Below the pieces are notes generated by a model. That model was not told the DNA's origin. It saw only the letters and a list, made by a program, of their open reading frames with translations, and searched no databases. Below are positions 55,882 to 64,000 of a stretch of 64,000 bases of DNA, piece by piece. Made by a program: the position numbers and the translations under genes. Within the stretch, counting starts at the first letter, position 1; the number at the start of each line of letters is the position of its first letter. The DNA comes from Citrus sinensis (Eukaryota; Streptophyta; Magnoliopsida; Sapindales; Rutaceae): NCBI RefSeq assembly GCF_022201045.2, contig NC_068560.1, positions 30,273,501-30,337,500 on the forward strand, written 5' to 3'.

Positions 55882-57675
55882 CTTGCTCATTCTTACTTGT
55901 TCAAGACCTGAATTTAAAATTAAATGATTCCTTTTATTCCCAGAACTAATTTGTTGTGTATCGTCTCTGGGCTGCAGGTGGTTTCAAGGAGGAAAGTGGG
56001 AATGACAAATGGCGATTGTAATATGTTTTTCTCCACAGCAAAGTTGCTCAGGATAGAGAATTGGGATTTGGGAGGCATGTAAAAAACATAAAATCATGCA
56101 TTTAGATCTCCCTAGGGGTCTTGTTAATTTGTTTTCACTTTTGTTTTATTTTGTTTTTTTTTCCCCTCCCCTATTCTACTCCTTTTAATATGTTCCTGTC
56201 AAAGCTGCGGGAAACAAGCTGAGACCAATAAAAGTTAACTGTCTTTCCTGTCTACATATTTACTTTTGCCACCAATGCTAGTAACCGATTAGTTATATAT
56301 CTTCTGTGCATACAAAATAAACCTATAACAAAGCAAAGCCAATATTTTATTACATGAATCACAAAACCAACCACAGTGCTCCTTCTGATGTCATGGAAGA
56401 AAGATTAAGAAGAGCGGATTGAATATCTGAAGAAAAAAAGCTGGAAACTGAAGGGTGGAAAAAAACAAGAAAAATTTTTAATGCTATGATAAGAGTTGTG
56501 GTCCATTGAAGAACAGGGTGTCTTAGCATATTTCATTGATAAGAGAGAAGGCAAGTAGGCAACCGCACAGGACACATAGGATATGAGAGAAATCAAATGA
56601 ACATCCAAAATCCAGAGGCCAATAGATGATATGAGATGACCCACCAGTTTCCACATCAGTAATTTAATTTGCCAGCCTAGCTTCCTTCACACTAACTAGG
56701 TAGGGTTGGTGAATTTGATAATCCACGGCCGGCCTAATAGCACTCGGAACAAGACAATTTTCCACATGGATGTAACCAAAAGTTAAGCTTCATTTTCAAC
56801 CAAAAGCGGCACCCCCCCCACCTCTTTCTGATAGCTACCCACTAAAAATGTGATCCATACACACAATACTGCTACATAATTATTAAATTTGTTTTGGCCT
56901 TTTTGCCTTCCTTTCATAATCTTTATTTGATGATTTGATCCTCAAAATTAGTACCCATATCCTGGAAAAAGACTTTAGATTTTACGAACGGGACAAGATC
57001 ACTACCTCTTGTCTTCCTCCAATCAAACGTTCTTCCTTTCTTCTCCCTCTCAGAAGGCAAACTTAGCTACTCATGGCAACTAAGCAAGTAGCGGGTGAAG
57101 AAAGCACCCATCATCCAACCAACCAATCTTTGTAGTTGAATGATTTTGCATTACTTGGCAAATATTCCCATGCCTGTACCAATTCTGGCTTCAAAGCGCA
57201 GTAAGGATTAAGGATTCGTCCCGGTCCAAGAATCTCCTCCATTACATTGTGACAAAACAATACAGAATGCGCGACTATGAGAAAACTGAAAACTGGCTGG
57301 GCTTTATTAACGGATAACTCTTTAAATTAATTTATTAACCATTAAACGTAAGCTAAAAATTTGGTTAAAAAAAAGTATTTGTCAATAAATCAATGCACAT
57401 ACCCATCGAACATACAAATTTATGGCGTAAAAGAATCATGGAAGACAAAATTGACTAACTTAACATGTTAACAAAATTTTTCAGAGGAATACAATACACA
57501 ACATGCAGCATAGCTGCAGAAACCCCTGCCTGGCCTCCCAATCTTTGTCATCTCTTTCCAAGCATTTTGTCCCCCCTCCTCCCACTTCACAGGTTTCTGA
57601 TGAGGAGAAATGGGTGCTTTTATAACAGAAGCAATCTGTTGCCACATTTGAACTCTCCCCAGCTGTGTATATTAA
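55882..57675. other. Intergenic between SOFL and UTP4, no gene seen
   Basis: Contains the SOFL 3' UTR (including a possible AATAAAAG signal at about 56227) and the 3' flank of UTP4. A C-run occurs at about 56813-56820. Short ORFs here show no family features. Confidence 0.45.
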
Positions 57676-58676
57676 TTATGTTCCATAAATATGTCTGTGA
57701 ACAGGGGCATCGAAAGTTTTAACCACTTCCAACCATGGTTTGTCAATGATCAACATGGAACTTTTGGAAAGGTGTCCAATAAATAAAACAGGATCTCTGA
57801 AAGCAAAAAATTCAAAATTTTTTCTACCATGCAGTTTATTAGACTCTGTTTGGCAGTCTCTCAACTTCCGCTTCAGCCTACCATTGATGGGTGTACTAGC
57901 TATCTTCCTCAAAGCAGACCCCTGACCACTTACCATGTCAGTCTCATCATCTGGATCCACTGGTCTCCCAAAGTCAATCACACACATTGCCCTACACCAC
58001 AAACAATGTTTTAAATATTAGAATGCCACCAAAATAGATTATAGAACCCCAATAGATTATCACAATACTCTGCAGGTCTCAACATATTCTACAATTTGAA
58101 GGAACGAAGATTACTTAGTTCAAACCCAAGAGAGAAAGGTAGGGTCTGGGAGAGGCCCAGCCAATGAGACAGCATGAAAGGGACAAGTTGAATGCCAATG
58201 GGAATAAGTGAACAATATGCAGAATGCAAATATATTGCAGAGCATGCCATTTAAATTATAATGTGAAGCACAAAAGAACTGCTTTGCAAAAATGACCAAG
58301 TAAATCAATTAAAAAAAGTCTGTACAAATTTATCCAACTTCTAGTTTTCCTCTACAGAAACAAGTGCTGCAAACTGACTAATGAAATAAAGGAAGACAGA
58401 GAGGGTATACCAAACATACTTGCATTTTCTTTTTCTTAACCAAAAAACAGATTGATACCATAGTAAACTATAGACTCAAAATAAGCACCAAAATTCTAAA
58501 TCAGCATGCATATGCCAAAATACAGATTGAACTATCTGCATCACCAGAGTGTTTATTTGCTTCCACTTATACTTCTAAAGTTTTATTTATACTTTGATTT
58601 AGTTAAGTGCAATCTTCAAATTGAAAGCTGCTGACAGAACACAATTCGAGTAGGAAAGAGAGAGGGGAAAAAAAAG

Positions 58677-58729
<53 letters not shown>

Positions 58730-61700
58730 TCGCACCTGGCACTATAAATGATAACAGATGATGAGCTAGGGGAAGGTGAGAAAGAGAGCCCAATCACCTC
58801 CCCAGGAAATTCTTGATATCTCCTCGGCAGAACAAATGTATGCTGCATTGACCATTCTCCTAGCTGTTTAGCCTCCACATCAAATACATAGACCTGGTTT
58901 GAAGAGGTGGTAATTATAAGAACATTGTTATTCTGAGGAGGAAAACCAGCAGCTGTGACAGAAGCACCTTCCAATCTTGATATGAACCAGTGTTGCCTGT
59001 TCCAACAAACCGAAATAATTATATCCAATGAGGAGCTTTGAACAGAGAATAAACAACAATAGAATTTTGCAACATCCCTCCACAGTACCCTATCATGCAT
59101 ATCCAATAATTTGTTCTAGAAAGTTAGGAATAGGTTTCAGATAAACTAATAAAAAAAATATGAACAAGCTGTTTCAGAAATTAATATTTCAAAAGAATAA
59201 CCAAAAAATTGTAAAATGTTCACACCGAGCTATAATACGTGTTTAAAATTGTTGCAAGCCAGCTATCGGCTGTGAACCATTACACTGGAGTGACTAAAAC
59301 AATAATCCACATAATAAGTATTATAAATAGGTATCTACAATCACTACGGAGTCCATCATATAACAGTTGACGTTTTAACACATTATCAGGCAACTATAGT
59401 TAATCCCTCAAATAAGCATAAATAACTTCAGTTACAGGTTAAACGCGTAATTAGGTTACACATAGACACGCATTCCTCGTAACAGAAGATTATTTTATCA
59501 ATAGATCTATATATAAAACAGACACTAGTATAATTACTAAAAAGAGAGGGGCAAATATAAATACATCCACACACACCTTTGAATCTCCAGGTTGAATATA
59601 TACACATCCCCAAAACAGTTCACGGCAGCCAGCCACTGCCCATCAGAACTTGTAAACATTTTTGTTATAGGAGGCTCACTAGGTTGTATTTCCCTATCAT
59701 GCTCCTCACGACAAGGTGTGAAAGTATGTAGTAGCTCAGAGCTGCTGACATCCACAACCTGTAGCAGGAAAAACAACAATAAATAATAGTATCTAACTAT
59801 TTTCTAGGATTTGGTATAAAGTCTTTCTTGTAGCATCATCTTATTCTCAAGGAAAATGCATTATGACAAGGCATTTCATTCAAACTTATAAGTTTATGAA
59901 GAAGACATGGTCTCAAACATTTGGAATGCAGAAATTGACAAAGCAAAATAATACAAAACGATTTTTTCATAAAATAAGTACATTAAACAAATATAAAGGA
60001 GCACATCAAAGCACACAATTCTTCTGCCAAAAAGAGAGGGAAAAAGGAAAAAACAAAAAACTCATGAGGCAACTTCATTCCCTAAAACTCAGAAACTGAG
60101 AGAAAATTAAGAGTTATAGACAACAATTGATCTATCAATTTTGATTCCAGAAGTTGACTAGAAAGACATAAAAGTACCCCACCAATCAAGCCCAAAGAAG
60201 ATTTCATCTCACTTAAGCTTCTCGAATCCTCCTTGAACAGACAGGTAAATGCTACAAAGCTCTACCAATCAGAGGATATTATGGCTGCCTATTAGACACT
60301 AAAACCATTGACCCATTCCTCTATTTGGGCTAAGGATTATATATTATCCAGAGGACCAGGTGCTCCAACCATCAATACAATTTATTGTTTCCATGTAATT
60401 GTCTTACGTCCAGGTGACTTGATCCTGCTATATAGCAGACATATTAACTCATTTATATGGTAGAAGATTTGTAAATCCTCACCAATTCAGGTACATTTTC
60501 AATCATGTTTCAACTGTTAACATCAGAAAAGGATGCCTTAAGTGGATTTTACATGCTTTAAAAGTGTGTTTGACTCAAGAAATAATTTACTTTCTTAGTC
60601 AGAAATGATAATGCCCTTTCCCATGCTTGTTCACTCTTCAATAAGGGTAGGTTGCCTGTAATGTGAGACAGTATCCTGTAATACTTGGGAAGCAGTTCCT
60701 ATTATAATCCCATAAGAAAATTGGACCACTTCTTTTTCCCAAATAACACCAACATCATGTAGCAAGCATTAACTCACAAAAGCAGAAAAACAAACCCCAA
60801 GTACTAAGCTCCAAATATGAATTAACTTCTAATAATTATATTTAAAACACAAATAAGTTTCCACATTAAGAATTCAAACTCATGTAAATCACTAATAAAT
60901 TACGTGTCAAGCAGTTCCCTGCTATAATCCCATGAGAAAATTGGACCGCTTCCCAAATAACACCAACATCATGAAGCAAGCATAACTCACAAAAGCAGAA
61001 AAACAAACCCAAAGTGCTAAGCTCCAAATATGAATTAACTTCCAATAATTATATCTAAAACACAAAATAAGTTTCCACATTGTGAATTCAAACTCAAGTA
61101 GATCACTAATAAATTATGTGTCCACATTATGCCCACCATAAGTATTTTATCACTAAACATCATGCTTAAAACCCACAAAACAAGAATAATAGTTGAAAGT
61201 CAAAAACATATAACATTAATGATCATTTATAACCTTGTCAACCACTGGGCCAGTACAAAGTAAATAATTTAGAATGTGCAAACCCATTTTACATTGCATT
61301 TCCAGGTGAAAACTCAAGTTCTTACTGAGTAACATGGAAAGCAACAAGAAACAAGGGAGATACCAGCCACTAAAGCTAGGAAGTTTACCCAAGTCTCTTC
61401 CAAAAGCATGAACCTCATTAAATATGTAAAACAAAGAAAAAAAAATCCCAAATACATTAGGAATCAGAAAAAGAAATGAAATTCTATCAAAGAGAACATA
61501 CTTACATATATCCTTCTATCATGCCCTGCTATAATCAATTGTGAAGAATCATAACTAAAAATCATGGAATGCGCAAACTGTAGTTTCCGCGGAAGTTGTC
61601 TTTTATTGATAATCCATTCACCCTGGCCAACTTTACCCTTCTTCAATTCAAAAAGGCTGGGTTTAACATGGTCTGAATATGCAAAAAGCATCCCAGAGTT

Positions 61701-64000
61701 AGAAATGGTGCTGCAGATAATTTTCCGGGATGCCTTACTCTTTACTTGGACCAACAAACTTGTACTTGCATGGCCCCCAGAAGAGGAGCGAGATTCTACA
61801 TTATTCTCTAGACGAACAGAGAGGATATCTAACCGACAAGAATACTGAACTAAAAGTAAAGATGTATGACTGAATATCGTATTATGCACCAGGTGGATGG
61901 GTACTCTCTGGGGTGCAGGGCAGATTTCATGTGGAGAGAACTTGGTGAACTCGTTAGCACAGTAGGCAAAGAGCTTAGTGTCATCACCGGCAGAGATAAG
62001 CATGGGAACATCTAAGTGAGCCCACTTATGGTAGCTAAAATCAATGGGCTTCTCCCTACCACGACTTCTTTTTACCTTATCTTCTGGCAAAGGATCTACA
62101 AGTGAAAAAACACAGTTCAGTAACTGGAAAACAGCTAAAGACCTAAATAAATATCTTGTACACGGATGAAATCATGATTTATGTAAAGAATAATGCATAA
62201 ATTAAAGTGATTTGAAATTTGAAAGAAACAAACAAAACATCAAACATCAAACAAAAACAAAATCTGACACACCTTCACGACTGATCGGCACAGCCACCGT
62301 CAAAGCCCTGACATCATGTGTATGAGCTCTTACAGAGCCAACATATATCCATTTCTTAATTACTTCAGAGGAAGACAGGCCATCATTTGGCCCAATTGAC
62401 TCACATGAAGCCTTATATAGAATAACCTGCAAAGTGAAGCAACTTAATTGACATAAGATAGCTCAGGCCCAATCAAATAAAACAAGAAGCAGAATGCGAC
62501 TTAACATTACAATAAATGATTTTTCCCTCGTAACAACAATACGTTGGCTAGGAGAAATAAAGAATAACTACTCTTCCTAATGTAAACACACATTTGAGGA
62601 ATAAAACAATTTTTCTCAGATATCTTGATGGTAACTCTTACAAACAGCAGAAAGTATTTACTATAAATAGAAGAATAATGCAGGGACGTGACTGTCCGTC
62701 CATACCTGACCATCAGAGCCAGTAGAGAACACCCTGTTATGACTAGGAGCTGCAGCCAGAGCATTCACATCTCCTTTGTGAAAAGAATGAGCCTGCAAAA
62801 GTGTTCCATGCCGGCTGTCCCAAAACTGAACGCTGCCAGTACTGTCTGCACTAACAAGGGTCCCACACCTAAATTTGATCATGACACAATCAGCAAGGGT
62901 AAATGTCTCTACATAAACTTACATCCTACCAAAGCACTAACAATACAACAATTAATTCACAAATACACATAGAAGAACATTTATTACCTCAGGGAAAGTA
63001 ATGACCATATGCAAAGTTCAGGTCCACTGCCCAAGCCTCCCAGCCCGACCGTAATCCTATATATTTCATAACCCAATTTAGCATCCCAACTTCTAATATA
63101 CCTGCAAAATTTCCATTGTCGATATATTAAGCACAGTTCTAGATTGAAGGAAAAATGAAAAAGAGAATACTGTACATCTCATAAATGCATTCACATCCAA
63201 TTAAGCTGTGAGCTGGTAATCATACCAAACCAAAGCTTGCACCAGAAGACAAACAATCATGTAAACTGAAGAACATTGCATGTCAGTCTTTATAACAAAC
63301 TTACCCATCACTGCTCCCTGAATATAACATATTACCATCAGCACTCCAGGTCACACTTAAAACACGCCCTGCAAATAAAATATGACCACGAAACTTAAAA
63401 TAAAAATAGCAACAATGACACAACAAGAATAGTCACTTGGGTGCAGATGTCTCACCACTGACCCTAGGCAATGATCTATGGTAAATCAACTCATCTGAAT
63501 CAGTGATCCTGTATATCCTCACACAACCATCATCACAAGCAAGGGCTACACGTCTGTCCTCAACAACAGATTGCTCATGTAGCTCATCTGAGTCAGAATC
63601 ATTTTCACTCTCACTGGTTTCGTGATCATCACTATCATTAGATTTATCATTTAAATATCCATTTCCAATATGGTCTGAGTTAGTCACTGCATGCATTAGC
63701 GAACTATTAGAGGGTGCAACAGCCATCTGCCAGATTGAGAAATCAATTGACTGCAGTACAATCTGCAGATGCACATTGAGGAAGACATGTTATACAAATT
63801 CAGAGAATAAAAAACATAATAACTAGTCTTAATCACGTAAAAGTTGCAATAAATGAGTAGATCATTTAATGAGCCCAAAACAGGAAAATTCAATAAATAT
63901 ATAAACCAACCATAACAAAATGTGCTACAGGCAAGGTTATTTGTTTCACTTCCTTCATTGCTTATTAGAGTAAATATTACCAATACCACACCTTCCTTGA
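57676..64000 (-). CDS. UTP4: UTP4/cirhin WD40 protein of the SSU processome (5' end outside window)
   Basis: Homologue of yeast Utp4 and human cirhin (CIRH1A), a tandem beta-propeller protein of the t-UTP/UTPA subcomplex that initiates 18S pre-rRNA transcription-coupled processing in the nucleolus. Exons on the minus strand: 64000-63992 (partial), 63762-63456, 63368-63305, 63101-62988, 62868-62706, 62426-62273, 62095-61506, 59758-59577, 58996-58736 and 57991-57676. They join in frame to 719 codons before the stop, so roughly 90 N-terminal residues are missing. Signatures: [16 protein letters not shown], an acidic Ser/Asp-rich insert ([17 protein letters not shown]), [94 protein letters not shown] and [20 protein letters not shown]. 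The tail is [19 protein letters not shown]. All introns are GT-AG. No coding defects are seen. Confidence 0.9.
58681..58720. repeat. (GA)20 microsatellite beside a UTP4 splice donor
   Basis: Forty bases of GA, read as (TC)20 in the transcript, starting about 14 nt downstream of the 5' splice site at 58735/58734 of the last UTP4 intron. Such an intronic pyrimidine tract can bind PTB-type proteins. Confidence 0.9.
60691..61122. repeat. 219-bp tandem duplication in a UTP4 intron
   Basis: Two units, about 60691-60909 and 60910-61122, inside the 1.75-kb intron between UTP4 exons 61506 and 59758. They share AGCAGTTCC, ATAATCCCAT, AGAAAATTGGACC, CCCAAATAACACCAACATCA, CTCACAAAAGCAGAAAAACA, CTCCAAATATGAATTAACTT and ATCACTAATAAATTA in order, with scattered substitutions and a few small gaps. 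Confidence 0.92.

Overview
The window is nuclear DNA of a flowering plant, most likely a woody eudicot. The evidence is AT-rich intergenic DNA, genes with short plant-type introns, plant-only families (NPGR1, WLIM1, SOB FIVE-LIKE, HHP/PAQR, DUF7950, EXO70) and typical plant transposons. The protein style made me think of Citrus/Sapindales, but that is an impression and not something the sequence proves. There is no operon logic; these are independent housekeeping or developmental genes.

Layout. 0-0.5 kb: the 3' part of a PHD-finger/GNAT (IDM1-like) gene that carries a small frame-breaking deletion. 0.5-4 kb: intergenic DNA with a terminal-inverted-repeat MITE, a partial copy of a second AT-rich element and a 128-bp near-palindrome. 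4-7 kb: NPGR1, a TPR calmodulin-binding-type protein. 8.5-12 kb: a divergent pair, a 76-aa SVIP-like protein (-) and an AKAP17A-like RNA-associated protein (+). 12.7-13.6 kb: a non-autonomous hAT element with an exact 8-bp target duplication. 14.5-14.8 kb: a poly(A) retroposon with a 16-bp target duplication. 15.5-16.2 kb: a ZCF37-like single-pass membrane protein. 16-22.8 kb: gene-poor DNA with a 218-bp tandem duplication, an F-box relic and a tRNA-Pro(UGG) gene. 22.9-26.6 kb: WLIM1 (+) convergent with an At3g12350-like F-box gene (-). 27.8-29 kb: a SINE and a nest of tandem duplications. 29.2-35.9 kb: EXO70 (-), mitochondrial complex I NDUFS4 (+) and a DUF7950 gene (-). 36-42.7 kb: intergenic, with a second copy of the first MITE, a long-TIR element and a second hAT element. 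42.8-43.4 kb: a Lys/Gln-rich gene I do not recognise. 46.6-48.6 kb: an HHP4-type seven-helix PAQR protein. 48.6-55.2 kb: a 6.6-kb stretch with no supportable gene. 55.2-55.9 kb: a SOB FIVE-LIKE gene. 57.7-64 kb: the 3' nine-tenths of UTP4/cirhin (-), a WD40 protein of the small-subunit processome, whose 5' end lies beyond the window.

Exon boundaries were deduced by hand from GT/GC-AG sites, reading-frame continuity and remembered family alignments. Eleven multi-exon or single-exon models close in frame with plausible protein lengths. Two introns (WLIM1 intron 1 and SOFL intron 1) require GC-AG donors. I found no CRISPR array, rRNA, virus-like element with coding capacity, or clearly novel multi-gene system. 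The most noteworthy signals are the transposons with clean target-site duplications, the recurring pairing of two element families, the GC-AG introns, the fresh tandem duplications and the unassigned Lys/Gln-rich gene.
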